Part shown: one piece after another, positions 1-10,844 of the stretch
Layout: each line of letters starts with the position of its first letter
Numbering within the stretch: the stretch's first letter is position 1
From: Isoetes taiwanensis
Taxonomy: Eukaryota > Streptophyta > Lycopodiopsida > Isoetales > Isoetaceae
DNA length: 64,000 nucleotides
Direction of reading: 5' to 3'
Assembly (NCBI GenBank): GCA_021234155.1
Contig: JAJEKV010000050.1
Span: 6,287,199 to 6,351,198, forward strand
Translations under genes and position numbers: made by a program
The notes under the pieces: generated by a model
Databases searched by the model: none
What the model saw: the letters and a program-made list of their open reading frames with translations, nothing else
What the model was told of the DNA's origin: nothing

Positions 1-119
1 TCTAATGCATTTTGATAATACTAGAAGCTTCGGGGTTATAGTTTTCCTCGATTTTTACAGATACTTCATTTCATAAGAAGTATGAACTATTCTACTGGGG
101 TATGGTAGATTTCCATATG

Positions 120-480
120 TATTTTTCTCCCTTTGAAATATAAAACAACGTTTGCATCACCACAGCTTCACCACAGTTTTCACCACGGCTTTCACCACAG
201 ATTTCACCATAATCAGCCAGGGGCATTGACCATTTTTTGACCCGGTCAGAAAATGGAATGGCTCTCAGATTCCTGATAGTATCTTGACTGATTTTGGTGA
301 CAGCAATATATGGATCCCAAATTAGGTCCCTGAATTGATATGAAAGTATTAGGAAAATCCACTTACTGTGGCAATTGTGTAAAGGGTACTTTTATGAATA
401 TAAAGAAGTTTCTGTTTTGCATTCTCATTTTTTATGCTTCAGTTACAGAAATTTGTACTTGAATGTTGAATGAATTCCAA
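120..480. repeat. Short TTCACCACA-type repeats and flanking AT-rich DNA
   Basis: Between about 150 and 210 the words CACCACAG and TTCACCACA recur five times with small changes. The word resembles the CACCACATG arrays at 1,745-2,185 and 5,870-6,470, so the three places may share an origin (inference). From 215 to 480 I see only AT-rich sequence without a convincing reading frame. Confidence 0.45.
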
Positions 481-960
481 GGTATAACTGGATTAAACTG
501 AATTAAACTGAATTAAACTTGCACAAGGCCTGTTAGACATATGGGTGAGATCAAAGAAAGGCACTAAGGCCTGTGGTATCTGTTTTTAGAAACAGGCCTG
601 TGGTAAAACAGAATTAGAAATTTACACAAGGCACAAATTTACACAAGACACAAAGCCATTATAAACTATTTTCTCGATTAAACAAAAGGCACAAGGCCTG
701 GATTACAGTCGGCACAAGGCCATCATATGTTAAAGCAAGATACCGAATACTTCAGAATTAGAAATTTACACAAGGTTCAAAAAGGCACAAGGCCATCATA
801 TATTCAAAAAGGCACTAAGGCCATCATATATTACAAAGAGGCACTAAGGCCTGTATCACAAGGGGTGAGTTCACAAGGGGGTGAGATCAAATGAAGGCAC
901 TAAGGCCCATATACCATCTGTTTTTCAAAAAGGCACAAAAGGCCGTAGACTAACTTGATC
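480..960. repeat. Degenerate GGCAC[A/T]AAGGCC repeat cluster
   Basis: The words GGCACAAGGCC and GGCACTAAGGCC occur about eight times between 555 and 945, separated by AT-rich spacers that are themselves partly repeated (ATCATATATT, AGAAATTTACACAAGG). The stretch opens with three copies of GAATTAAACT near 490-520. There is no coding potential. The following stretch, 960-1,250, holds a poly-A run near 962 and nothing else I can name. Confidence 0.6.
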
Positions 961-1253
961 AAAAAAAAAAAAGGTGGCATGTAGGACTTCAAGCTTCATC
1001 TCGTAAGAAAAAGTGAAGAAAATTAGTTTAGAATACATAAAAGAAAGCAAAATTTAATGCATGCATGCTACTTACTCAGAGAACATTTTGGAGTTCCAAA
1101 AACTTCATGTTCTTCTTCGTCTTCTACCTCTTCTTCTTCTTCTTTGGCACGGTCTTATTTCGATTCGTTATCGAATCTTGGGAATCAAATTGATCATCAA
1201 GAAGCTTCATCGAGGAATCGAAATTAGAGGAGGATTCCACCTCTTTCCTAAAC

Positions 1254-1535
1254 TCAAAGATCTTGAGCTTTCGGAAGAGGTGGAATGAGACTCAAAGCTC
1301 TCGTGCCTCGGGGCTCTGCTGCACTGCTCTCGTGTTCGCTCCAAAGAAATGGTAATTTGGCCAAGATCCTATTTTCATAAGCGCCATCACCGTGCAAAGG
1401 AATTGAAAGCGATTCCGGCTTTAGGGAGGGAGAGAGAGCCGAGAGGGGAGAGGGAGAGAGAGTTTGGAGGGAGGGAGAGCTGGCGGCGCCGACATTGTTG
1501 GAAGGAATTGGGCGATGCTTCTCCTTCACGACCAT
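1254..1535 (-). CDS. Possible 5' exon of an unrecognised gene, 93 codons
   Basis: A minus-strand frame begins with ATG at 1,535 and runs 93 codons; about ten bases upstream is the AT-rich word TTTATAG. The protein is rich in Ser, Pro and Leu in its first half, which comes from a CT-rich tract, and it has no domain I recognise. Downstream, around 1,060-1,250, all three minus frames are interrupted but contain runs of Lys and Glu codons, as in a decayed second part. It could be a first exon of a captured or dead gene, or chance openness caused by the low-complexity CT tract. No intron boundaries are convincing. Confidence 0.22.
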   Translation of the reverse strand: MVVKEKHRPIPSNNVGAASSPSLQTLSPSPLSALSPSLKPESLSIPLHGDGAYENRILAKLPFLWSEHESSAAEPRGTRALSLIPPLPKAQDL

Positions 1536-1744
1536 AGCCTATAAAGGTTGGGCGTGAAATTAATTTCGTGAGGCTACGATTTTAGGATTTCGTACCATTA
1601 GCATCTTTATTCCTTAAGATTTAGTACCATTAGCATCTTTATTCCTAAAAGATTTAGTAGGCAACTAATAATAACCTCGAAAGGACCATTATTTTATTTT
1701 CTAAAAACATAAAAATATATATATATATATCTATCCTGAATTGG

Positions 1745-2185
1745 CCATTCATGAATAGCTCCAACGTGCCACCTACGATTCACCACATGATTCACCACAT
1801 GATTCACCACATGCACCATTTGCATCACCAAACATGTTGGTCAATGAAAGTCAAACATGTAACAAAGGTCATGTAAAGGCTCAAGCATGCCAAGGTGGCT
1901 CAAATATGCCACCTAGGCTCCAACATGCCAAGGTGGCTCAAACATGCCACGTAAGCTCCAACATGCCACCTACGATGCACCACAAGATTCACCACATGAT
2001 TCACCAAATACACCTCATGATTCACCACATGCACCATTTGCATCACCAAACATGTTGGTCAATGAAAGTCAAACATGCCACGTAAGCTCCAACATGCCAC
2101 CTACGATTCACCACATGGTTCACCAAATGCACCACATGATTCACCACATGCACCATTTGCATCACCACATCTATCACGACATGTA
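1745..2185. repeat. CACCACATG satellite with a higher-order unit of about 216 bp
   Basis: The words GATTCACCACAT, CACCATTTGCATCACCA and CCAACATGCCAC recur many times. A larger block that includes GTTGGTCAATGAAAGTC is repeated at about 1,830 and 2,050, giving a higher-order period near 216 bp. The His/Met-rich frames that run through it on the plus strand follow from the repeat and are not genes. From 2,190 to 2,600 no repeat or gene is evident. Confidence 0.7.
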
Positions 2186-2611
2186 ACACCACATTGTCAT
2201 GAATCTTTGAATACATCAATTTCTTCTGGAGATTTGAACTCCACCAGAGTGTTGCTCTGGTCAGCCAGAAAAGTCTATTGTATACAATAGTATACAACAA
2301 TGTACATTAGAGTGTCAATGAAAGAATAGGTTACAAGAATAACCTCTTTGGTTACAATAATACAAACATGTGATTACAAGTAAAGATCTATTGATCTGTC
2401 AACCTCAGCTTCATTACTACAAAGAATCGTGCTTCACAACATCAATCATCATTCTCAGCGGCGTGTCCAACAAATTAAAACTAGAAATTGGTACACCCTC
2501 GCAACAAACATATCAGGCCTCACATTGGATGAGTAATACCTTCAAATTCTGAACTCACCTTGCATTGGGATAGTATGTCCAAGTCTCGCATTACTTGAGC
2601 CACAACTTTCT

Positions 2612-3350
2612 TTACGAAGACACATATAGCGGGACCACCGACCCGAGCAATCGGACCGAGTGGGGAACTTGTAATTTTCTTGTGGCCTTGACTTTTATGG
2701 TGCTTGGGAATTTTGTGTTTGCATCCTCAACAAAACTCATGATGTTTCGGAGCCCTTGTACATTTCTAGGTTTGTCAAAATGGTACACACACGGGTGACA
2801 TTTAACCGGCTGACCTCCAAGACCTACAATGACATACACCGGTCGGTCTTGCTGATAACATCTTTGGCGAGAATGGTACATTCAGAAATTGCAAGTTGAG
2901 GGTGCAACAGCGGTTTGTCCTTTGAAGCAAGCTCGTTCGACAAGTAATGTGTAAATGGCGGATCCATGAAATGGAACCTACGTTCCATGTCATGCTTGAT
3001 GCATTGGTGCATACACCGCCAAAGTCAAAGGTGCGGTAAAACAAGATGATTTAAGAAACAACGAAGACTTCAAATCTGAGTTGTTTATATTAAATTACTA
3101 ACCTCATGAAGAAATGGACTATCATCCTCGAACCAATCCCTACTTTTCTCCAATATTACGATTGCCTCTTGATCAAGCACAAGAGGCTCCTGGCCTGTCC
3201 TTTAAACACTTCAAGTGGCAAGTGTTCGGGTGGGATGTGCGCTCTTAACACCGGTGGAGTCCTCGTCTTTGGTGGTGTAAGTTTACATTCGAGGAAATGG
3301 AAGATCATTGAAAACCTTGAGGAACATTGAAATAGCCAAGAAATGAACAA
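2612..3350 (-). pseudogene. Exon-like remnants of an unrecognised gene
   Basis: The minus strand has several adjoining open stretches. One, at about 3,085-3,200, ends at a plausible donor (GAG/GTTAGT). A second, about 2,824-3,012, begins with ATG, and a third, 2,612-2,800, contains the peptide VIVGLGGQPVKCHPC. The frames do not join without shifts near 2,830. No domain is recognisable to me. The strand matches the FCP1-like remnant just upstream (3,474-4,450), so both may belong to one captured or dead multi-exon gene, but nothing proves that. Confidence 0.3.
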
Positions 3351-3473
3351 TTGAAGTAAAACTTTGTTTATATTAAAAAGTCAAGAGAGGTTACATCATA
3401 TACACAATAATACTATTTCTAGGCTTTAGTTCTATGTTTTTTCATCATATTAATACAAATTTGACTCTCAGTG

Positions 3474-4450
3474 TCAAACATATTCAACATTTTGTTGCTT
3501 TTCGACATAACTTTGCACATTCCCTGCCTTCAGCAACCCCTGAAGCCAAACCTTTAGATCATTCATGAGGAAATTGCCATCTACTCTGTCAGGGCTCCAG
3601 CTGTTTGGACAGATCATGGTGTTTGGCGCATTGAGGTACCCTTTGTATCTGCTGTCATCAATGAGAAGCACGTTCTCTTTTGTGAAACCTGGAAATTCGT
3701 CGTAGACCTTTTTGGTGCTTCAAAAAATTGGCTTTTCTTGTTAAATAAATTTGTGTTGGTACGATTGATCCCGACTCCATATGAACTTGAATTTGTCCTT
3801 GTGTTTCATCAATGCTCCCTTAACTATGACTCGACTATATGAAAATTCTCGGGACCGCACCAATCTATGAACTTCGGCCCGGACTGGTCTAGTTACTACC
3901 CACTTGGTTCTGTTAAGTGTGATCAACTTAACATCATCTTCTTTGGCAGTGGGTATGGACTCACTCTTGTCATAGCTTCTACCCAGAACTCCATTGTAGT
4001 AAAAAACAAGCAGGATTGGGCTTAACCTTGTAGTCTTCTGCATGGACAGAGTTGGTGCAGGGCTGGAAACTTCTGCTTCGGCATTTCTTGGTGCAGGGCT
4101 GGAAACTTACGTTTCGGCATCTATTAATGCGAGGGATGGAAACTTATGCCCGAGAATGTCTTGGAGGTGTCTTTTGCTTGGAATTCGCTCTTGCTTTTTC
4201 TCTCGAGACACTTCCGGCTGCAAAAATTTAACAGATTCGGTAACTATATGGGTCAAATTAAAAGAAGACGGGCACAAAAGGTTGGAAGTTACCTTGTAAC
4301 TTACATTCCGTAAAAACGATTTGTTCGGATCATAACCCACGATGCATCTGGCTGATTTGGCGATTGGTGTGGAGCATGACTTAATGCATCGTTGATCTGG
4401 CGATTCTTGTCCGGTTAGAGCACCCCTTTGGAGCTTGACTTGATGCACCC
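3474..4450 (-). pseudogene. FCP1/NIF-type phosphatase domain (HAD family), broken
   Basis: The minus strand carries in one frame the landmarks of an FCP1-homology (NLI-interacting factor) phosphatase domain: a motif-I region around 4,005 reading LLVFYYNGVLG, a middle FKFIWSRDQ block, and a C-terminal part with NVLLIDDSRYKGYLNAPNT and VWLQGLLKAGNVQSYVE. In the family the first block is D-x-D/N-G; here the first Asp, the phosphate-accepting nucleophile, is Tyr. Two in-frame stops lie between the middle and C-terminal parts (about 3,741 and 3,720), one probably a former Trp codon. Upstream, exon-like sequence at about 4,107-4,217 is bounded by a TTTTTGCAG acceptor and a GTAAGT donor. Known HAD enzymes of this type dephosphorylate proteins such as RNA polymerase II; this copy cannot be active. 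Confidence 0.72.
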
Positions 4451-4861
4451 TCTTGATTTGTTGACATCTCGATTTGTCCGGGCTTCACTGTAACCTGATG
4501 CATCTTCGATTTGCCCGGAAGTTTCTATCGTGTCTAATGCTTTGAAGGGGTGCGAGTGTCTTGTCCCCTAACCCGACCACATTGTACATCTATATCTACA
4601 AAGTAGGGATGAAGAAGTAAGCTACATATCCCAATTGCATCAAACAAGACTTGGTTACCTTTGAGGGTAGAAAATAATTTCCCTTTTGGTGTGCTAGATG
4701 GACTCACATAGTCATTGCCACGGTATGAACAGTTAGACTGAATTAGTAAGCGGCACCATGCTCAAAACTGGAATTGAATCACAATTGATTGTAACTATGC
4801 TTTGGTTTTTTTAACTAAGTTCGGACTTTTTTACTCTCTTTACGATGTTCTGTTTTTATAT

Positions 4862-5110
4862 ATCTAAAGTGTCCCCTAAAATGAGCGCGGCGATCTCATC
4901 CTGGGGGCACTTTAGATGCACAAAACAGAGAAGCAAAAAAGAGACTAAGCCCGGGATCTTGTTTTATGTCGGGCTTACTCCCTTTTCGAGTTTCTGCTTG
5001 AGGTATCTAATTAAGCCACCGGTGGCGATGTCATCCTAGGGGCAAATTAGATCGATAAGCGAAGAAGCGAAGGAGACTAAGCCGGGCTTACTCTTTTCGA
5101 GCTACCTATA
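4862..5110. repeat. Two tandem units, each with a short hairpin and an AAGCC...GGGCTTACTC block
   Basis: Hairpin 1 (4,862-4,917) has 15-bp arms starting ATCTAAAGTG with one mismatch. Hairpin 2 (5,005-5,052) has about 12-bp arms starting ATCTAATT. Each is followed by GAGACTAAGCC and GGGCTTACTC(CC)TTTTCGAG, so the pair is a tandem duplication of about 140 bp whose hairpin arms have diverged while staying complementary. Position 4,450-4,860 has no gene that I can see. Confidence 0.6.
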
Positions 5111-5870
5111 AGTGCTCACCTGTAAGTGCCTCGGTAGCTTGAAGTTGCTTTTGATCCTCCCTACTCACACCTAAGGCTTGTACCCATGTTTGTAGAAAAT
5201 TCATGACGGCAATTCTCAATGCAGGTGATTACAAATCCACGCAAAGTGAGCATAAATTTGTCAATGAGAATACAATTATACTAAGCACTTCGGGAATTTT
5301 GTTATGAAGTACCTCAAGAGGTCGGCGGACATGGAAGATGGTATTGGTGATTTGCATTCAAACAATCAAAGTTGGTAGTGGTTTCCCCATCCACCGGAGG
5401 ATCTTGCCACAAAATGGACACCACTACCATAATCTTCAGCCTTATCAAGGTCCGGAAGTAGTGGATCCAAGACAAATAAAGGAAGACGGTCCTTGCAAGG
5501 CGAAACCTCTCTAACCTTGGTTCCAAAGACTTTCAATCTTTGTTGGTGTAATGCTTCGGCCGACAATGATTAAGCTCCTCGATTTTTGTCCGCTCAAGTT
5601 ACGGTAATAGTTCCTTATTTCGACCTCGTATCTTGGCATATAGCCCGAATCGCGTCTGCCGCGACTTGGTTTATCCTTAATCATTCCTTCCCATTTTTTA
5701 AATCTTTATTCATCTTCGATGTCCGGAACTCAAGTTCTTTGAACCTTCATTTGTAGCACTGCAGCTTTGATCACAAGTTTGCAACCTTGCCTTTACATCG
5801 AATCACCGATCTTGTAGAGTTGATCCATTCTCCCAAAGTGTCTGTTGAATTCATCCGGAAAGTAATCCAA
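5110..5870. other. Gene-free stretch with one weak minus-strand frame
   Basis: A 66-codon minus-strand frame at 5,366-5,566 starts with ATG and reads MSAEALHQQRLKVFG at its start. It has no recognisable domain and no neighbours in frame. The rest of the stretch shows no repeat, RNA gene or coding signal that I can support. Confidence 0.2.
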
Positions 5871-6470
5871 GGTTAGTACCACATGACACAACAGGCACCA
5901 CTTTACACACCACAAATTCCATCATGACAAACTTTGCACCACAAATGGCGTCATATTCACCACATGTGGTGTGGCATGTGGCACCAAACTGGTGCCACAT
6001 GCCACACCACATATGGCACCACAATGCACCCAAGGCACCACATATGGCAATCCATTACCCGCACCACAAATGGCGTCAAAGACACCACATGTGGTGCAAA
6101 ATGTGGATCCATAGTGGTGCCACATTAGACACCACATGTGGCACCACAATGCACGAAGGCACCACATCCGGGGGCATCCACCACCCCATATGTGGCGGAT
6201 AGCGTGGTGCAATATTTAGCGCAGTTAGATTGGCACCACATATGGCGGACAATCCACCATTCACAAGTATCACCATATCTAACATCACATATGACACTAA
6301 GTATAGAAACATATGGAAGCCAATTCACTATTCAGATAAGGTACCACGTTTGGTACTATATGTGACACTACATATGCTACAAACTACATTATTAACATAT
6401 AAGCGGCACCATATGACTGTCACTGTAACACATTTGGAGCTACATACTATTGTGAACTGAAATTATCCAC
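5870..6470. repeat. Palindromic CACCACATGTGGTG repeat field
   Basis: About 600 bp are built from CACCACA, TGGCACCACA and their complements, arranged so that many units are palindromes, for example CACCACATGTGGTG near 5,958 and 6,084, and TGGCACCAAACTGGTGCCA near 5,979. The paired ATATGG/CCATAT words recur with a spacing of roughly 30-60 bp. Because of the inverted units both strands show long His-, Trp- and Cys-rich open frames; these are not genes. The unit is related to the CACCACATG array at 1,745-2,185. Confidence 0.7.
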
Positions 6471-6646
6471 CACAACTTCGAAACTAGCAGCACAAATTTC
6501 CTACACATAACTTACAACACACCCAAATGAAGAAGTAAGTGGTGTACACGATTGTTCAAGCTTTCTAGACCTTCTTTGGAAAATAACTTGGTTCAATATT
6601 AAATTGCATCATATGGTGGTTCGAGAAGAAGAGGGTTGAAAAGTAC

Positions 6647-7240
6647 CTATTTTTTTGATTGATTTTCCCGAGATTCTTCTTTGACTTGAGGAGGCTTGAA
6701 TTGTGGCCTAGTCATTTCAAGAGAGGAAGCATCATCTGTGGCGGTTGCTGCTGCTTCCTCACTATTTGAAATGATTGCATGCTTCCTCTTACGTTGGGCC
6801 GGAGAGGCTTGGACCCTTTTTCTCTTAAGCGTTGCGTTTAAACTCAACCAATTTATTTCTTTTCCTTTTTTGTGTGAAGGTAATACGCAATGACCATAGT
6901 CGTGAGGCCATGCCTCCCCAGGCACACTTCCTGCCTGTGATTTTTTTGTAAAGGCACATATATTCATTATACCTCTCCTTGCTCATATTCTTCAACCTGC
7001 ATGATGAAACAAAACAATATTCTAAACAACAGAGAATCATGGGCATCCCCGAATCTAGAATGCAACCCACCTGTAAGTGGATTTTCCTAATACTTTCGGT
7101 CCCCAAACAGACTCGATTTCTTCTTGTGTGGCGTAATGCTTTTCTTGCCTGTACATTTCCTTGTAGGTGTATCCCGTGGCATTCAAGTCTGGTATGATCA
7201 GAGCCATTTCGTGATCGATCTTCTTGCCAGAAATCAGAAA
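6647..7240 (-). pseudogene. Two or three exon-like blocks of an unrecognised plant gene
   Basis: On the minus strand a block at about 7,075-7,235 is open and reads KKIDHEMALIIPDLNATGY and then YKEMYRQEKHYATQEEIES. It ends near a GTGGG junction. The next block starts after a CATCATGCAG acceptor at about 7,000. A further block to 6,647 holds a lysine/arginine-rich, nuclear-signal-like part (LKRKRVQASPAQRKRKHA). The blocks need a frame change to join. I do not recognise the family. The upstream edge of the first block lies inside a 65-bp tandem duplication (7,230-7,357). Confidence 0.32.
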
Positions 7241-7357
7241 TGGTCTTGCCGGATTAAGGGAGCGTGATCAGAGTTTTTGAGGGAAAATGAAAATTCAGAA
7301 TCAGAAATGGTCTTGCCGGATTAAGGGAGCGTGATCAGGGTTTTTGAGGGAAAATGA
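7230..7357. repeat. 65-bp tandem duplication
   Basis: The sequence from CAGAAATGGTCTTGCC through TTTTTGAGGGAAAATGA is present twice in a row (about 7,230-7,290 and 7,297-7,357) with one clear base difference (CAGAG versus CAGGG). The first copy abuts the exon-like block on the minus strand. Confidence 0.75.
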
Positions 7358-8316
7358 TCGTGTACGTTGCTGAATAACCTGAATAAGACTGAAAGGACAA
7401 AATTTTGAATAAGTAATCATGTGTATTTTTGAAAAAATAACTCCCTCTCCCACTACAAATTCGGTAGTTCCAACCACACTTAGCACCCAAAAATGTGGTG
7501 CTAAAATGCACGTTTTTGTTCCACTACAACATGCTTTCACCCGAAACTCGGTTAACCTAAAAATGGCAGACCATCTCCAACAGACGATCTTGAGAAAAGA
7601 TGAGGCCAGAGTAGTTATCTGGCCATGCAACTGCACGTGATCTAAAGATACACAATGCTATTTTCTAAAAAGCAGATTATGGAAAATGCTGGAATCGTGC
7701 CCTGTCTATTGCTTTGTGTGCTTAGATTAAGAACTACCAGTAAACCTAGGGTTCTCATGCTATTTATATAGAATTCAGCTTGATGGATGTTACACAATTT
7801 TAGGGAAGACAGTAGGCAGAAGATGGCAATTACTAACAGGTAGAGGCCGTTCCAATATCTCCTCTCCTTATTCGTCTTGTTTGTGTTTCTGCGAGAACAC
7901 ATGACGAGGAAGAAAGGATATCTCAACTTGGCCACTAGGAAGAGGATTGTAGAGGAAAAAAGCTAGGCTACTAGCTGCAAGAAGCTCTTTCAGTATCACA
8001 AAACATCTATGAAGGATGCCTTGAAGATCTGCACTAAGAGTAGCAAGATGAAAGGGGTGGCTGATGGTGATCATAAGGAGAATGGCAGTACAAAAATCCC
8101 TGAGTATAGCAGAATTCTTAACAGGGAAGAAGAGCAGATTACTAGAAGACAAGAAGATTCTAGCAAAATTATGGGGTCTATGGATGCACTTAGCAAAGAG
8201 GAAGCAATACAACAGACTGAACCAGAGCTACTACATGGCAACAAAATTGTGGAGTACGAGATATCCAGGTTTTTGATTTGATTTGATTTGATTTGATTTG
8301 ATTTGATTTATTATCA

Positions 8317-8347
8317 CGCCATATCAAACCCTCAGGTCTATTAGGCG
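8317..8347 (-). other. LINE A 3' stem-loop next to the tail
   Basis: Read on the minus strand, an outer stem CGCC/GGCG encloses an inner 5-bp stem AGACC/GGTTT (two G-U type pairs possible in RNA) with a 4-nt loop, followed by TGATAATAAA and the pentamer tail. The same architecture with different paired bases occurs in LINEs B (49,750-49,778) and C (15,770-15,798). Confidence 0.6.
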
Positions 8348-8375
8348 ACAAAAAGAAATACATATAATAAGTCCA

Positions 8376-10844
8376 CTAAATGAGGCCTCTTGCCTCCATA
8401 TCATCTGCTAGACTATTCAAGTCTAAAATCATTTTCTGATGTCCCCACCACGCTTGAAGATAAGCTCCAAGCCGCGTGGGAGGCATCGAAAGTAATAGCG
8501 TAAAACTTCTAGACAAAGTAGCATCAATCCCAAAAGCATCACGTACCTCTTCAGATCTAGAGCATTCCAGGAAGGCATGGTGTTCATCTTCCACAACAGG
8601 TTCTCTGCAACATGGACAAAATCTTAGCTCATGTGGAATGTCATGAGCACGCTCTACCTCCAAGGAGTGAGACCGCAACCGAGCTTGGGAAATAAGCCTG
8701 CGTCGTTTGTATCCCATCAGAGTATCAAGATAATCTTGTTCCATATTTAATCATAAGGTTCACCTCCCGTTTGTAATATTCCATTTTTTGTGCCAAAGGA
8801 GATGCCCATAAATGGTGGATAACTTTTTCAGAAATGAGACTATGTATCCCCAGTGCTGTATCAGGAATGTCTAAAATGTCTATCCCACATTTATGAAGCC
8901 AATCTATAAGCAGCTTGTACCATCCAATATACGGTTGCCTCATTGACTCTTGAAGGGCTTGGTGCGGGAGGCGATCCTCTTCAGGATGTTGGACTCTCTG
9001 CAAGTACTCAAGTGCCTGGCATATGCTTCTGCTTCTAATGGTAGAAAACCTGTCTCTGCAAGCAACATTTCGTAAGGTGTTTGCACTTTCACCCCAAGTT
9101 CTTCCATCAAAAATCTTTTCTGTATATTTTCAATACTCGCCCATTTCTTTTTTGACAGGCCTGGTCCCCAAACCGAACATCCATATAGTACCACAGGTTG
9201 TACCAACATTTTAAACATAAGTTTTCGCATACTCCATTTCTGTATATGCATATTCCTCCACAAACTCATTGTGCCATATAAAGCTCTCATTGCTCCTGCA
9301 ACCCTTTTGTCAACTCCTGCATTCCATTTATAGTTGTCAGTAAACTCCACCCCAAGGTATTTATATTGATGTACTTGCTCCAAGATCTCTCCATCAAACT
9401 GCATCTGAATGTTTTCTCTTTTCCCTACAACCATCACTTTTGTTTTCCCTTTATTTACTGCCATCCCTTTTTCATTACAAAAGGAACCCAAGATGTCTAG
9501 GAGCTTTTGTAATCCAGCTTAGAGAAGAGAACAATGTCATCTGCATATAAAAGTATTTGGATCACGTATTTGCCAAGCCATACTCCTGCATCGTCTTCTC
9601 TCCTCATCCACTCCTCCAGTTCATCAATAAACACTCCAAAGAGTGTGGGGGATAGTGGGCAATCCTGCTTTACCCGAATATTGCTTTCTATCTTTCCAGT
9701 GCCATCCAGAGGAAAAGAAAGCTCAACTAAGACTTTATGATACAGGCATGCAACTCCTTTTTGAAGCTCTTTAGGAACTTGTAAATATTCAAGTATTTGC
9801 TTTAGAGTGCTACGACGGATGCGGTCGAAAGCCTTAGTGAAGTCTACAAAACAACAATATAGAGCATTTCCTGTTCCCTTCGCTCCTTCTCCTAATACTC
9901 TGATCGTAAAGAGATGATCAATAGTAGAACGCCCCTTTCTAAAACCTGCTTGCCCACATGCCCGTACTTTATTCCCCCCCCGCTTAAATGCTAATTTTCT
10001 TTTCCAAAGATGCCCCAAATAACTTTGCCATTACACTACTCACCAAAATGGTTCGATAATTCATGACAACATCCTTATCTCCACCCTTATGAATTGGCAC
10101 AATTCTGTTAATACACCATTGTTCTGGAAAGCCTTGATGTAAAGCCATGTTAAACAAATCAGCAGTTTTTGCATCGTTTTGTCCACCCCATTTTAGGAGT
10201 TTTATCGCCAGACCCATTGCATCGCGTGCCTTGCCATTAGCCATTTTTCTCAAAGACAAATATATGTCTTCTGCCGTGAACAAGTCTATAATGCTTCCTT
10301 CTACAACCTCCTGCTCTTCGCTATTTGGAACATTGTATAATTGTTTAACATAATCAAATAGTTCTTGCCTTGTGAAATCACCTAATATGGCTGTATGTGT
10401 CTGCAAACGACTCCAAAACCGTTTAGGGATCATTTTGAGCTCCTCCATTAATTGTTGCTGCCATCGTAATTCCCATTCAACTTGTTTTTGCTTTGTAAAC
10501 TGCTTAATGAGTTATAAAAATTCTCCCGTACTTGATAACATTCTAGATCCCACCATTTCTGATTCCTTCTTGGCAATCCCCCTTTGCTGCACCCAAATAT
10601 CTGTATTGCAACTGACATCACTGTATCAATAAAAAGCTGATTGTTTTTTGCAATACTGTCTGACCAATTTACCTCATTAAGAGCATTTTCTAGACTTGTT
10701 CCGTACATTCCTGCCTTATCCGCTTGAATTCCGATGTGCAATCTCTGCTGTCTATTCTGCACTGAATGCGTAGCTTTAGTTCTCAATGCAAATGTAAGAA
10801 GTGTGTGATCAGACATGGGTTGATCAACCACCCTAAAATCATGC
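8376..10844 (-). pseudogene. LINE A ORF2: endonuclease end, reverse transcriptase, zinc-cluster tail
   Basis: From the 5' side: SDHTLLTFALR of the endonuclease C terminus, a linker, the RT fingers with ANGKARDAMGLAIKLLKWGG (10,190-10,260), PIHKGGD, QAGFRKGRSTIDHL (about 9,930), motif A FVDFTKAFDRI, motif B VKQDCPLSPTLFG (usual QGCPLSP, here QDCPLSP), motif C YADD (about 9,535), then a thumb with LLYGCSVWGPGLSKKKW-like residues and a terminal C-x2-C...H-x4-C cluster at 8,575-8,640. Frame breaks lie near 10,448, 10,000, 9,495, 8,960 and 8,735, so it is dead. RT copies element RNA at a nicked target; the terminal cluster is usual in LINE ORF2 proteins. Confidence 0.88.

Larger units (their letters stand above)
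8273..10844 (-). mobile_element. LINE A, 5'-truncated non-LTR retrotransposon with (ATCAA)n tail
   Basis: The minus strand holds the remains of a LINE: the end of an APE-type endonuclease with the SDH box (about 10,795), RT, and a C-terminal Cys/His cluster. The element ends on the minus strand in seven or eight copies of the pentamer ATCAA/TTTGA (8,273-8,309). Comparison with the empty repeat B at 17,656-17,885 shows that it starts near 10,844 and replaced about 229 bp of target, so no target duplication is expected. It shares domain order and 3'-end structure with LINE B (49,725-58,120) and fragment C (15,746-16,556). Confidence 0.88.

Noticed and set aside
1834-2300. His/Met-rich open frames on both strands
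   Set aside because: They are produced by the CACCACATG repeat itself; all three frames stay open in turn and no start context, intron or homology supports a protein.
5851-6460. Overlapping Cys/Trp/His-rich frames on both strands
   Set aside because: They follow from the palindromic CACCACATGTGGTG field, which has few stop codons on either strand.
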